Part shown: positions 23,958 to 36,925 of the stretch, piece after piece
Layout: every line of letters begins with the position of its first letter
How positions within the stretch are numbered: position 1 is the stretch's first letter
Assembly (NCBI GenBank): GCA_025716815.1
Contig: JAIXMN010000031.1
Coordinates: 338,062 to 402,061, forward strand
Direction of reading: 5' to 3'
Length of the DNA stretch: 64,000 nt
DNA from: Dichotomocladium elegans
Lineage: Eukaryota; Mucoromycota; Mucoromycetes; Mucorales; Lichtheimiaceae
Translations under genes and position numbers: made by a program
Notes under the pieces: model-generated
Seen by the model: the letters and a program-made list of their open reading frames with translations, nothing else
The model's database searches: none
Told to the model about the DNA's origin: nothing

Positions 23958-26900
23958 ATTTTTTTATATTTCTAGTAGTTGAATATTCGGTCGTTGGGGG
24001 AACAGGATACGTTTGGTAAGGGAAGGGCCGTAAGGAGGAGATTGTACAGAATAATAAAAAGAAAAGAACGAGCGTACGATGAGTGAGTGAGCTTGCGCGC
24101 GCGCGAGGGAAAAGTGAGAGAGAGAAAAAACGACGGCTGTATGTACAGAATAGTATCAGGAATGGTCGAAGCAAAAATTTTGTCGTTATTAGGATGAAAC
24201 AGTTGGAATGACGAGATGCATCAAGGTGAGCAGAGTAAGTGTACGCTCGTGCGAGCTATATGAAAACAAAAGGATTGTAAAGAAGAAGAAAAAAGAAGGG
24301 AAAAAATAAAAGACCTAAAAAGTGGAGATATCGTGAAATCCCTAGTGATGGTTGCACACACCAATAAATTTTCACAAGTGGTGCATAAGTTACCTGGCTC
24401 CGCCTGAACGTCGTGTTCCCTTGCCAGATTTGCTTACTTTCCCAAAACAGGCGAACGCCAAAAAAGAGGATCGCTTGCACTGTTTGCTTCTCGCGTTCAC
24501 TCACTCACTTTTTCATCAAGAATACCCGCGTTCATGCCATATGCTCGGGTTAGTCCCAGTAGCTCACATAGTTTGCCTTTTTGTAAAATTCAGAAGAGAG
24601 CTCGCGCTCATATAATCTTTTACATTATCCGCTCCCCCAACTTCAACGGGCTATATATTGCAACACACTGCCATTTTATAAGCTAATCATACCATATCCA
24701 AAAGGTGTCTCATCTGTTTCTAGCAGAAGAAGCGAATATATATGATATTGCTTACTGTACAATCAAGGCTTTGATTATTTGATTGCCGTCAAAAAGAGGA
24801 GGATCAGCAGTGTATGTATAAAAATGTGCGTGTGGATGTGTGTATCCGTCAATACATTACACACACACGCCAAAAGTATACTCTTGTACATACATGGCTC
24901 GGAACGCAACTATAGAATATAATACGCTCCTTCCCTTTTGTTTCTTTTGGATTGGGAAGGAGCTCGGCCGCCATATGCTGCAGTGGAACCCACCATTTTC
25001 CCGTCAGTCAGAAAACCTCTCCCCCCCCCATTCAAATAAGGCAATGATGGCCGCGGTAATGGATCAAAAGGGAAAGGAGGTTGGGGGTTTACCGGTTCGT
25101 TAGAGGGTGGATACCATCGTTACCTCATTGTGTAATTACATACGCTGTTTTGTGGCAAGGGAGATCAATTATTAGCGGGGGAGTAGTTCCATATTATGTA
25201 TATACGCAAGGAGATGGTAACGGGTCACTGGGCTTGCGACAGCGCTACATGGGTATCCTGCTTTTTTACAAAACTAACGACGGGCAATTCCTCGTTAGTT
25301 TTCTTTGTCAAGACAACTCAGGGGAGGACGAGCAAGCAGGGAATTGGGCTTTAGGACATATATGCATCCACGTGTAGATGCGATTATCGCCTACGTTCCG
25401 TTCTTCGAAACCAATTCATACGACCCCATTCGATCCTAGAACCAAAATGTGTATCCTTATGTCGATCTGAACGGAATGATACACCCCTTCTTGTTTTTTC
25501 CTCCTCCTCATTTTCCTTCTACGCAAAACCAGCTTCAATCAATATCAAACGCTCTGGTGTTTAAGGATACCTCACACGTGAGCCTTGAAAATCGATGATA
25601 GAATATAAGAGAATGAAGATTCACTTTTTGCAAAAAGAAAAAGGAGAACGCACTGAAGTGCATGGTTTGCTAACTAGCATCTGTCGCTACTTCTATCAAC
25701 GTCCCGCTCAAAGATATAGCTAGCAATAGCATCAGCAATGATAAGCATTATTTTCTTATTGAGTTTAAATATTAAAAAAATAGTATAGTCTTGATTGGTG
25801 ACACATGCACACGCAGTGAAATATTACATACGATTAAAACCATTTGATTACAATAGAAGAAGAAGAAATGAGAAAAGGAAGGTTGAGCAAGCTGTATGAT
25901 TTCTCTAAATCTCTCGTTTCATAAATGATGCATTAGTAATGATAAACCTGCGTACAAGTGCAACAACGGGCAGAGACCCAAATGCTCCGCAGCTTTATAC
26001 AGTAGTGGATGAGTTCTCTTTCTGTTTTTGACAGATGTCGCCCAGTTACTGTGCCTCTTTCCATCCGTTCTATATTCTGTTTTACGTAGGGAATTTATCC
26101 ATACATTGCTCTATTTTCCATCTTAGTGCGTTTACTAGTAAGACAAGCCCGGTCAATACCTCAAGATACAACCTTAAAAGCAACTGTGGCAGGGATAAAC
26201 TCTCATGATAAAATGAGCAAGCGACTGCTGACACGTACGTACAATGAATATTTGATCTGCTGTTCAGATGTGTATTTGAAGAAATTCTGTCCTTTTTACC
26301 GTAAAATGATTTAATTTTAGTGGTAATAGTAGCAGAGAATCGACAATGTGATGATACTCATTTCGTGTGACATGGACTATAATTTGCGCGGCATGTTATA
26401 TGATGCCCGTATCCACTCTCATGCTATTTATTATTCTCTTTCTCATCATTTAGCACTGAAAGTAGCCCTCTTTCTGGATCTTTGTCGAACCTATATACCG
26501 CCCTTCTGTCTATGTTGTATAATGATATATCTCGTAGAGGCGGTGCGCCGACCAGATACTCTGTGTTTATGACGTTCAAATATTAGAGCTCCAGAGTGAG
26601 TCAGGCAGGTACAGCGGGGCTGATATTCTACATACGCAGACATGTATAAAATATATACATGATTATCAACTGCTCGTGAGGTTGTCCTTTAAAAAGATAA
26701 GGGAATCGGTGTCTGGGTAAGAAAAATCTTCTCGCTGGACATATTCGCTTCTTCAACAATGACGGTGTCACATTAACTATTTCGGTAGTTATTTTACTTG
26801 CGTGATCGAGTAATTCAACATGGAATAAGGCGCCTTGAGAAAATGGTATCTTTCGCAACTCCACTACCCCCTCCCAGCAATGGTAATTCAACGGACCATC

Positions 26901-28140
26901 CGGTCCGCTCATTCATCCGCCCTTTCCTTTCTCTAAAGAAAACGTATTTTATCTACGGCTAGTCGCGAAAAAATAATAAAGGATGGGGAGAAACGCATGT
27001 AGCTTAAATAGTGCTAGCTGCAATGGAAGGAGCCATAATAATAAAGAGGCGCATCCGTCTTCAATATTGGGAAAAGGTTTCATTCGGTGCCCCCACGCGA
27101 CCGCTGTGCTACCAGCGCTGCTACCCATTTACAACCCGTGCTTGGTCGTGTAAAATTTGTCTTATCGAGCATCTTCTGGCGGAGAACAGGCCGGGCGGGG
27201 CAGGTGGGTAGCTTGTAGCTGGTACAATAGTCCGGAGCAGTAGATAAACATTTAGCACTAGGTCACGGAGTGAGGGGGGAGAGAAACATTTCTCATCATC
27301 TTTTTGAACCGTGAACATCTGGTTCACCTGTATGTACGAAGCTTCAACTAGGAGATCAATTATACCTTCTCCAGATTAGAGTGTACACCATTAAGCTGTA
27401 CTAGGAGAACGATACGTGGTGCTGCTCGCTCTCTGAAAGGAGGAAATGCGTTGATTAAGTCAAAAAAATTGTCCGCTCATGATTTTACAACTATAATAAA
27501 CGCATCGATCATGCTTTCCGGAAGAATAAGATGAATTGTAGGTACTCAGCATGTAAGAGAACAAGACCTCCTGTAACATGACGAGTCGAGTGAGCATCAA
27601 GACAAACTCCATTCCTGCGTGCATGCATGATGCTATTCTTTGAAAAGCGATTATCGTTTTTAGCGATGAGGGAAAGGGTCCTTGAAGCCCGGGTCCAAGG
27701 TTCCGCCCAAGTCCTTCTGATTAAGAAAGGACAAAGATTGAGTGAAATGAATATATGTTACAGTCGATGAGGATCCTGTATTTATGCACCAGAAACAAGA
27801 CGTTGGATGACCCAGATCATAGAGGCCTGGTTATTTTGACAGCTGATCGCTTCTATATGCGCGAGAAGAAAGACTAGCAAGCGAAGCTCCCTTTCTCTGT
27901 TGTTCTCTCCATCTCAGCAGCGAGTGTACAACGTTTCACATTCGAGGAAGGGGGGATGTCGCTATGCACGACGACAACCTCCCGTCCCCCAACATTATAA
28001 AGATTGGAACGCTTGTGTTCTCAATTCGAAACGACCCACCCTCTTTCTTTCTGTTTCTTTTTCTCTATTGCTCTCTTCTCTCCTTCTCTCCACTTCTTGC
28101 TTGTTGCGACGACGATCATTATTCCTTTTCACTATTCATC
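23958..28140. other. 4.2-kb intergenic region, no supported gene
   Basis: This is the longest gene-free stretch in the window, between the starts of two divergent genes. All frames are short (under 115 codons) and scattered over six frames. I found no pair of frames joined by plausible introns and no domain motif. It contains a GT-rich patch (24826-24845), a C run (25022-25029), an A/T-rich part (25740-25900) and a tRNA-promoter-like segment on the minus strand near 27085-27125. It may hold long regulatory regions, noncoding transcripts or decayed repeats, none of which I can show. Confidence 0.5.
27996..28002 (+). promoter_or_regulatory. TATA-like element of the cyclin gene
   Basis: TATAAAG lies 145 bp before the cyclin ATG (28141), and a pyrimidine-rich stretch follows (28025-28100). 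The spacing is close to that of the clearer TATA box before the PH-domain gene. It is inferred from position only. Confidence 0.4.
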
Positions 28141-29158
28141 ATGGTCCTCGTTTCCTATTTTCGACAGCCCCAGGACCTACCAACCCTTTGCACTATTGTT
28201 TTCTCCTCCCTTTGGGTCCAGCACCAAACCTCCAATAAACAACTTCTCTGGGACGATTCTCGCCGGCTTGAGCTTCATACCTATTGTCAGTCCCTCCTCT
28301 CTTATCTCAACGTCTCTCCATCGGTCGTCTACACAAGGTAGATTTCAAAGAGGGGATAGGTTTCAGAATTCCACACCACACAGAAGACGCAAAGAGACAG
28401 GGCAAAGGGTTGGGGGAGGAGGAGGAGGAGGAGGAGGCAGAAGCAGGGATACTGAAGTGACCCGCATACATACAGCTTAATGTACGTGCAAAAGTACCTC
28501 GTATCCCTTCCTCCCACAATTCGGACAGACCAACTGGTGTATGGCTCCGAGCGAGGAATTTTCACCATCAGTCTCTTGCTGGCCTACAAGTTTGTCGAAG
28601 ACTGTGGATCAGTTGACACCGTAAGTTTGTTGTGATTCAGCAACAACAACAACTACTCAGTACATAGCTATAAAAGGGACTTAGCCAGATGAGAAAAAAA
28701 TACTACTTTAGAGGCTTTGGTCGCAGGTGTCCATGATCCCTGTGCCATCCTTGCGAAAGATGGAAATTGATTTCTTATGCCATGTGGATCACCGACTTCA
28801 CGTGGACAAGGCTGAATTTGCGCGATGGGTAACGCAATGCAACGCGATATTTGATCAGTCCCTCTATCTCTGTTCATTATCTACGATTGACGGTGGATTG
28901 CATGACGCCTACTTTGTACCGCTCGATAAATCCCCATTCCTATATGCCTATCCTACCACGATTGTAGTCCAGGAACCTCAATGCCTCGTATACCCATGCT
29001 ATTATGGTGGTAACGGATCGGGATGGTATCACAAGAGTCAATGGGACGATTTGTACCCGCTTGATTTCTCCGCTGCAACGACGGCAGTGCCTTTTGCACC
29101 AAACTTTTATCAACACCATCACTATTATTACCCAGCAACAGCAGATATCATGCCATAA
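28141..29158 (+). CDS. Pho80/Pcl-type cyclin
   Basis: Three exons (28141-28337, 28476-28620, 28712-29158) give 262 residues. Splicing gives a continuous cyclin box: LNVSPSVVYTSLMYVQKYL, then YGSERGIFTISLLLAYKF, LWSQVSMIPVPSLRKMEIDFL and HVDKAEFARWV. The pattern of a moveable helix, LLLAYKF and the MEIDFL helix is typical of Pcl/Clg1-like cyclins that activate Pho85-type kinases in phosphate sensing and polarity control. The last 100 residues are Tyr-, Pro- and His-rich without a recognised domain. The S from the split codon at the first junction (AG|C) completes YTSLMY, which supports the model. The partner kinase and process are inferred. Confidence 0.83.
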
Positions 29159-29482
29159 TAGCTTCGACCTCTTTTCCTTCGCCTACCCAACTGTCCCTTC
29201 CCCAACTACATATAGTTACATAGTTCCTTCAACATCGATCCCACATCTCTTGTATGTAAATATTCCAACTTTTCCTTTTCTTTCAAACGTTGTAGAAATA
29301 ATAATGCTCTAGAGAAAAACGAACCAATATGTGTGTGAATGGATTTGCTTGTGTGCGTATGGGTCATGTCGATTAGGTGATGTTGTGCTAGGTGTGTGTG
29401 TATGTCTGTGCATGTGAAACGCACAAGAGGGAGGATCCAGGATAATGCGAACGGGAGCGAAAAGAGATCGGGACCGGTCATT
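29159..29482. other. Convergent 3' spacer
   Basis: This lies between the stops of the cyclin (+) and RRS1 (-) genes. It is a TG-rich and pyrimidine-rich tail region without a gene. Confidence 0.6.
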
Positions 29483-30344
29483 TTATTTCTTGGAGGACGA
29501 GGTCTTCTTCTTCTTCTTCTTCTTATCGATGGGCTTAGTCTCCTCATCGAACTTGCCCTGGCTTGCAGTTGCCTTCTTGGCTGCAGCAATAGCAGCCTTG
29601 AGCTCGTCCTTCTTGAAATCACGGATCTGAGACTTGCCAGCCATCTTTGCTGCTGCTCCCTCTTCCTCATTGCGTCGCTGGCGCTTTTTGTTCTTCTCCA
29701 CCCGCTCCTTCTTCTCTTCACGTCGCTTAGCATATTGGTCCTCCATCGGGTCAGCATTCTGGGGCACCTCGATAAGCCAATCGTCTGCCTTGTCCTTCTG
29801 ACCACCAGCGTAACCCCACAAGGGAACGTATTTCTGCTTCTCCTCGTCCCATGCAAATCGCTCCCGCTTGCGATTCTGGATGCCCTTTGCCTTGGCAAAC
29901 TTCTCCCATCGTGTGAGAGGCTTGTCCTTAGGCAACGGCTTCTCGCGTGGAAGTCTTGTCACTCGCTCCGGCAACTTGGCAAGCACACCCGTATCGGCTG
30001 ATTCCGCAGGTAGCTTGAAGATCTCATTGATCAGAAGTTGAGTATTATCGCGCGTCAATTCTTTAATATAATCCTCGCAATCAGACCTAAAGTGAAAAAG
30101 ATGACCTCAATTAGGAACGTGCTGGAGTACTGAAAGATTATCTGAAGTAATCACTTTAATCTCTTCTCGTCGAACGCATTGGTGTCAAAGGCACTCAGTA
30201 TATTGACGTCAAAATCGAGAGGGATCGCCTTCTCTACAGTAATAGGTTTGCTGATCCAATACAATTAGCGCCTTATCGAATTTTTTCTCAGTGCCCAACT
30301 TACAATTGAGCCTTGTGTGCTTCGAGGATCTCAGTAACGTCCAT
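29483..30344 (-). CDS. RRS1: Ribosome biogenesis regulatory protein RRS1
   Basis: Three exons (30344-30304, 30250-30155, 30086-29483) give 246 residues. Rrs1 works with Rpf2 in the nucleolus to bring the 5S RNP into the pre-60S ribosome. Recognised family text includes AIPLDFDVNILSAFD, IKELTRDNTQLLINEIFKLP, LPREKPLPKDKPLTRWEKFA, KERVEKNKKRQRRNEE and WDEEKQKYVPLWGY. The C-terminus is highly basic, ending in a Lys run and SSSKK, typical for the family. Both small 5' exons are needed to reach the Met of MDVTEILEAHKAQF. It is divergent from the PH-domain gene. Confidence 0.96.
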
Positions 30345-30978
30345 GATCGATTCAGTTATAGGCTGGGGAAAAGAAAATTCAAGCAAGTCGAAAAATACCG
30401 GCTTAAAAATTTTAATCGTCACAGCGGAAGACATCCAGGACCAGACGGTGGGGACAACTGCTCTATGCATGAAAAGAAATACCCGTATCTTCTGATGAGA
30501 ACATCGGCAGTAGCATTAAAGATGTATGCATTTAGATTGCATAACGATATTTTTAATACCTACTCACTTGTACATAGTTGCAATAGGCAAAGCTACTGTC
30601 CTAAATTCTTTTTCAATTTTTCCTTAGCAAACGTACTCCTCTCTCATCATAAAAATCAAAGTGATTGGTCTTTGAATCCGGCCTTCATCATGTGTGTTCT
30701 GTACTTCGATGATCTTTCTTTTGTATGAAACAGTTTGATCTAGCTGCTGCATACTAGATCAGATGAGAAACAATAAACTTGCTTGCTCCTTTCGAGAATT
30801 CTGGCGAAACACCCAAATTGGGACATTTGTTGGCATTCGCTATAAAAGGCAGGAGGGTTAAATCAGGAGCTCTTTATATTGACAACAAAACAACAGCACG
30901 TTACTGAACACATTCTCTTTTCCTCGTTCTCCCTCATCCCTCTCTCTCTCTCTTTTTTTTTCTTACGGCAATAAGGAA
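30345..30978. other. Divergent promoter region
   Basis: The 634-bp gap separates the starts of RRS1 (-) and the PH-domain gene (+). It holds the TATA element at 30841-30848 and a pyrimidine-rich leader (30910-30965). A 145-codon frame at 30291-30728 runs into the RRS1 first exon and has no protein-like content. Confidence 0.55.
30841..30848 (+). promoter_or_regulatory. TATA box of the PH-domain gene
   Basis: TATAAAAG lies 138 bp upstream of the ATG at 30979 and is followed by a CT-rich leader just before the start. Position and consensus support a core promoter; the start site of transcription is not visible. Confidence 0.5.
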
Positions 30979-31389
30979 ATGCAGTCTGATAATAGGTCTA
31001 AATGGCGCCGAACTGTATATGCCGACAGCAGCAGCAGCAGCAGCAGCAGCAGCAAAGCCAACAATAGCGGAAATAATAACAGTGTTCGTCCAAGCAGTGT
31101 TGCTGCATCCTACAATCTCACTCCGGCATCATCAGGGGCGCCGTTGTCAAGAAAACCTTCGAACTTAAAACTGGGTATTGAGGATGAAAAATCACAATAC
31201 AAGTACCCAAGGCGCCCTGTGCCAGGAAAATCTGTTGCTGCGCTTCAACAACAACACCAGTGGTTTATGCAGCGGTCTATGAGTCCTGCAGGGTCCATCC
31301 GGAGCAGTGAGTCCCCAACGGATCGCCAGCCTTCGCCATTACATCATCATCAGCAGCAGCAGCAGCAACAGCAACAACAGCAACAACAA

Positions 31390-31423
<34 letters not shown>

Positions 31424-34400
31424 CTCGATTGAGCGTTATCCCACATCATCACATGCAGCAGCACCACGAAGAAGATCGACAGCATGATGGAAATAGCGCC
31501 GATCGATCCGTGTCACCAGTTCCTACGATCCGCTCGGAACAGAGTGCCTTGACATCCAGCAGTAGTGGGAACCGCTCCATCCGCCGTTTAAGCACGGGTG
31601 GATCCCAGGAATGCCGGGTAAAGTATCTGGGACCTAAAAGAGCTTGCAGATATACTAAAAATGGCAGGTCTCTCTCTAGGTTGTGAAAGAGGGCTGGATA
31701 TATCGGAAGAACAGCATCATGGTATGGGATACTTTTACTAGCTGCGTTTCTTTCGCTAATCATAGCAGCTCTCTCTCCGATAAAAGCAATGGAAACATGT
31801 ATATGCTGTTGCCAAGCATGGCAACGCCGTCAAACCAGGAGGTCTTTTCGTCTATAAAGACGAGAAGGTAAGTAAGAGCTTTGACACGAAGCGAATCCCT
31901 ATCTTATTCTCCGAGTCTCCAGTTCTCTAGCCATATCCAGACATACGATATGAGCCAGGTGGTTGAGGTGGAGCCTCGAGCTCAGGAGTACAAGCCGGGC
32001 ATAAAGTGGGAGTTCCGGATGTTAGTCAAACGCGACGACGTGATCTTTGCTACGGACGAAATTCCCGAGCGCACGGCATGGATTGATGCGTTGACGGCGA
32101 TCATGGGCAAAGTGTCGATGGCGAGCCACAGCGAACTACAGTCGCGGGTTGCTGATGCTGACCAGATTAACCGAGAGCTCCAAACACGGATGGCCGAGAT
32201 GGAGCACACAAACCGCGAACTCCATGATGCGGTTGAACGCCTCCAAGCCGAGAACGAGGAACTGGAGGATCAGATCACGCATTTACAAAAGGAATCGCTC
32301 CGAATGCGTGAGGAACATCACGCACGCCAGAAAGATATGGTGTCGGACCTCGATGATATGCAACAGACTATGGACACTCGCTGTGAGCTTCTTGAGCGGG
32401 AGGTATCTGTCTGGCGCGCAAAAGCAAATTCTCTTGAAAAGGAGCTTCAAGAAATACGTCAAAAACAGCAGATAGATGAGACTGAAGAACTGAAAAAGGA
32501 GCTGGCCGAGCTTAAGGCGGCAGCGGCAGCACCCCGCACAGAACAGCAACAGCAATTCGACACTTTTGACGCATCTGGTGGTGGCGGTAGCAACAGCAAT
32601 CTCAAGGACATTATGACCAACGTCAAATATAATCTACAGGCTCTCAGGGACCATATGCGCGTGGATAGCAATAACGGGCCTCTCCTTCAGAGCCACATTC
32701 TGGATATCAAGTCGGGAGTCCATCGACTCACTGACATATTTGAAGAGACGCGCCGTGGGTGGTCGGATCTTCAGTCTGAAGTGGTAAAATGTCTTCAGCA
32801 ACAGACGAAGAATACCGGGACCATTAAGCAGCTGGAAAATGGAATAAGCAATCTCAGCAGTACTGAAGGTCAGGTGCCCTCTGATTCACAGCTCAATGTC
32901 GTCATCCAGATGCTTGAACTCCTTCAGCTATCTCAGACCCGTCTTATGGAAGGCTTTATGGAGCAATCCGATACAGAGATCAAAGGAGCCCATGTTGACA
33001 AGGCACGGATGGAATCCATCCAGGGAATGTTTGAGGACATCCAATCCAAGGTCAACTCGCAGGGCCTGTCCGAAGACATGGTGCTGAAACTCATGGAATG
33101 CACCGAGGATGTCAAACAAATCATTGGCGAGGCCCACGAAGCTTCGACAGCCAAAATGGTGGAGATCCTGGAGCAGATGCAAGTGGAGCAGAAGCAGAGC
33201 AAGCTCACTGCTCAGATTCTCGAGCACATGCAGACCGAGCACGCTGGCAATAATGCGCGCTTGACAGAGATCCTCGAGCAGATTATGGCACTTCAGCGGC
33301 AGCATTCAGAGGAGCAAAAACACCATCTTTTCAACAAATCGATGAAAGACGAAGGCAACGACAGCAGCATCAGCGGCAACGATCATTCCCTGGTTAGCGA
33401 GGAGGTCCACCAGCTCGTGGAAGGCACACAAGAGTTCATTGAGCGCACGTTGCTCGTTCTGGATAGGTATAACAACGCGGGTGTCGAGGAGACAGTGAGA
33501 CGGGCGGTCAAGAGCGCATTCAATAGCTACCTGGGTGCCAATTGGCAAGAAGAAACTATGAAGGACAACGAAGAAAAGCTCAAGCGCTACGAGGAAAATG
33601 CGCGAGGTTACATCGAAAAGATGATGTCGGGCATGCAGGAACACACTGTGGAGTGCCTCGGCGAGATGTACCGCATGATTGATGATCTCATCAAAATGGC
33701 AGTCGGACGCCTCGAGGGACATATAAACCAGGAGCAAGACGACAATGGCCGCTTGAACAACTTGGGTCAACTAGTGGAGCTTTATGGCAAGTTAACCAGC
33801 GCAAGAGAGGTGCTCGAGTCTGAGATTGAACGGTTCCAAGAAGAACGGACTTCGCTTGTCCACCAAATTAGCGATCTCAAGAAATCAAGTGCCGACGTTG
33901 AACGGGAACTACAAGAGAATAAGGCAGCACTACAATCTGTCAAGGCAGAATACGAACTCGTCCAGAACAATCTCCATCGGGCTCAGCAGGATCGACTAAC
34001 AAAGGAACTCGAACCTCTGATCCAACAGATCACACGCCTTAAGCAGCTGGCCACCTTTGGCAGTAGTAACAGCAGCAACAGCAGCACCGCGAGCGACGAA
34101 GACGAAAGCATATCGTCTCCTTCAGGCTACGTTGATCTCGGCCATCTCAGCCAGCCATCTACATCGACACAGGTAAGAGAGAAATCCAGGATCAAAGCAA
34201 ATGACTTATTTCACTTTTTTCACTGATTAGTCAGGGGTAAATAGCCGCTCGAGGCCAACTTCCCCATTGCCTGCCGGTTCGGGTTACAACAGCAGCAATC
34301 GAACCAATTTGGACACACCCACTTCAAAAGGATTTGGCGACCGACGGGCATCTTTTGATCGCTCTTCTGGCAGTGGTTTTAGTGAGACCAACTGGAAGAC

Positions 34401-34500
34401 CTCTTCCCGTTTTCAGCACGATTCACGCACCAAAAATGGTCTGGCGGGTATGCGCCCTCCGGGCGCCTCAGCACTAAGCGGGTTCCGTGGGCGCCAGTAG
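30979..34500 (+). CDS. PH-domain protein with long coiled coil
   Basis: Five exons (30979-31617, 31680-31721, 31787-31867, 31941-34172, 34231-34500) give about 1087 residues. The first 210 residues are disordered, with Ser, Gln and His runs. Then comes a PH domain spread over three exons: VVKEGWIYRKNSIM, QWKHVYAVAKHGNA, LFVYKDEK, and later WEFRMLVKRDDVIFATD with the conserved helix ERTAWIDALTAIM. The following 620 residues are nearly all coiled coil (for example LQAENEELEDQITHLQKE and ELEKELQE-like heptads). The tail is Ser/Gly-rich and ends GFRGRQ. Such proteins usually link phosphoinositide membranes to cytoskeleton or polarity machinery; the exact family is not recognised. The exon 4 acceptor may instead be 31922, adding six residues. 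The polyglutamine tract at 31351-31422 is long enough to vary between strains. Confidence 0.85.
31351..31422 (+). repeat. CAG/CAA repeat coding for 24 glutamines
   Basis: Twenty-four uninterrupted Gln codons follow three His codons inside exon 1 of the PH-domain gene. CAA codons interrupt the first half, while the last ten are pure CAG, so this end should be the most unstable. Confidence 0.95.
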
Positions 34501-34786
34501 AAAATGATAAGACACTTGTACAATAAATATTAAATTTCTCGTGACTCGATGTACCACAAACATGTGCGCTTTCTCATTCCTAGTAGGTAGGCCGGGCGCC
34601 TCAGAGTGACAATCCGAGCTTCAATCCAGATGGCAGATAAACCTCCTCATATTGACGGAATCCCTCCGCCCTTGTGCCCAACTCCGAAAGGGTTTCCATG
34701 CTTGCATTGAAGTTGTTATTCTGCTTTACGCCATTCTCTCTATTCTACCGCTTTCTTCCCTTTACACAAATGTTCATTTATTTCAA

Positions 34787-36691
34787 ATGAATACTGCATC
34801 GCCATCCTCTTCAAATGCCCCCGATTTACTTGCACCATCTATTCGCGGGAAAACACGCCCAACCTGCTTCACCAACCATGAATTCCTCAACCATTTGACT
34901 TCTACTGCCGCCACTACAACCTCATCGGATGAAAATGCTAAAAACGGCAACAATAATAATAATAGCTGCGACTGGCTTCCTGAAGGATGGAAAGTGGACA
35001 GCCGTAGGAGATCTCTCCTCCAGGTTGAGACGAATATCCAGACCCTCGGTGAACTTTGCCGCGCGCTGTCAGATATCCGCAACCAGCTTCCGAGTCCGGT
35101 CACGGCTGCAGTGGAAGAGACTATGCTGCTGCAAAGACGGCGAGTGAGCACCGCCCCCGCAACACCCGTGGTAGCAAATACCATGGAAGGAGAAACAACC
35201 CCTATCAGTCTTCTTGGAAGCCCTGGAACGTTTGATCAGTTCGCGCAGCAGCTTAGCCAGTACCCACTTCCAGTGTTTGATGCACTCGTGCGTCTTCATT
35301 TGGACTGCACTTCTTATCAGCGTACCAACAAACCTAAATTCTTGCAGCAATATCATCAAGGTAAGGGAAAAAAAAAAGGGATCTTGTTTGGGCAAGGGAG
35401 AGGGAACCCGAAGCTCACATGAGAAAAAAAAACCGGTCCCCCTGTTCTTTTTGCTCCCTTACCCTGATCTGATCTAGGTCTCACTCATCCCGCCCTTGCC
35501 TGCGCCATTTATGCGTACAGTGCCATCCATGCTATCATTTGTCATCCCGACCAGTTTGGCATCTATCCATTTATGGATCAACTCGCTCGCGATGCGTACC
35601 ACCTTGCTGTGGACTTGATCGAATTCGATAAGCCCAGCAAATCCACCGTCGAGACACTTGTGTTGATGCACCTTTACTGTGTAGTAGCCATGGGCGCAAG
35701 ACAGCACAACTACTTGTCTATGGCAGAGATGCACATGATGACGCTGTTTACCAACAATAATAATCAGCAAGATACATATCGGTTGCTGGCATGGATGCAT
35801 CACCATGATCTTCTCCTGGCGATGCGAACACTGTCCCCGCCTATTCTGCAACACGAACGTTACGGCCGCATCCCTATTAAACCTCTCGCAGACCATGAAC
35901 GCCTTTCGCTCGAGGCCCTCGAGCTTGAACTTGAGGGACTTGAGAAGATTGCGCGCAAACAAGACCTGGCCAACTGGCGAGAAACCATCCAGACGCGATT
36001 TCCATTACGTCCCCAGGGCGACCCGCAGACCAACCGATATGGACTGCGACTCCATTGCATTTATTTTTGTGGAAAGCTCCAGCGCCATCAGTCGGACATG
36101 ATGGATGCCCTAGATGTGACAGGCAACACCGGCGCTTGCGACTGGAATAGCAACCACAATTATCGTCATCACCCACCGGTAATCTCAGCAGCCGGATCAG
36201 CAGCAACAGCAACAACAGACCGTGTCGAGAACGCATTGATGGATTGCATGTGGGCTGGGCTCGGTCTGGTCCAAACCATCCTTTCACTTCTTCAGACAAA
36301 TGACCGATGCTTGATGATGGACGTGAGTTTTATTTTACTTTTTTACAGCGCGTGAGGGAGAAAGAGAGAGAGAGAAATTATCCAGCAAAAAATGGTGCCC
36401 GGAAGAAAAAGTTCAGAAAGATGCAGAACATTAACACACTTTGTGAAATGTATGTATATATATATATATATATATACATGCATACATACATAGCTGATCG
36501 ATACCCTATCGACAGCCTATTCAATCCTCTACTATGGTAACAAAATGCTTGAACATCCCATTGCCGCATGTCAGGACGCCATGGTTAGTCTGCTCAAAGG
36601 GTTTGAATCCTCATCTTCCATGATGCAATCCTCAGGAATACAGCAATTTGTCCAGCGATGGCGATGTGTGCTTTTTACAATCGACCGATAG
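34787..36691 (+). CDS. Fungal transcription-factor-like protein (middle homology region only)
   Basis: Three exons (34787-35360, 35478-36322, 36494-36691) give 538 residues. Text such as SLLGSPGTFDQFAQQ, HPALACAIYAYSAIHAIICHP, ARDAYHLAVDLIEFD and VETLVLMHLYCVVAMGARQ resembles the middle homology region (fungal_trans) of Zn2Cys6 regulators. No zinc cluster is visible: the N-terminus from the Met at 34787 is Ser/Thr/Asn-rich, and no upstream exon with a CX2C pair could be joined. It may therefore be a regulator that lost its DNA-binding part or a related cofactor. The last intron contains a TA microsatellite (36452-36475) and a GA run. It ends 234 bp from the stop of the convergent zinc-cluster gene. 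Confidence 0.7.
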
Positions 36692-36925
36692 CTAATACAT
36701 GCTCACGCACATAACTGATTGCATAGGACGTTCGTTGAATGGTAATAGAAAATTATTAGATAGCAAAATAAAGCCTGGCGTGTTCATCAAGGAGAAAGAA
36801 AAAAGCAATTTCGGGGGGATATGAGCGGGCAGACGGGAGGGGGTATTGCTCGAACGGAAATGAAGCCAAGGAAATGATCATTATTACAGTAGAAAGTAGA
36901 GAGAGATAAAAAGAGAACGATCGGG

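Noticed and set aside
27080..27130. An A-box-like sequence (TAGCACAGCGGTCGCG) on the minus strand, suggesting a tRNA or SINE
   Set aside because: No B box (GGTTCGANNCC) follows at a proper distance and no cloverleaf forms, so I do not call a gene.
29396..30001. Long plus-strand frames opposite RRS1
   Set aside because: They are the antisense of the RRS1 coding sequence, Leu-rich because of the Lys/Glu codons on the other strand.
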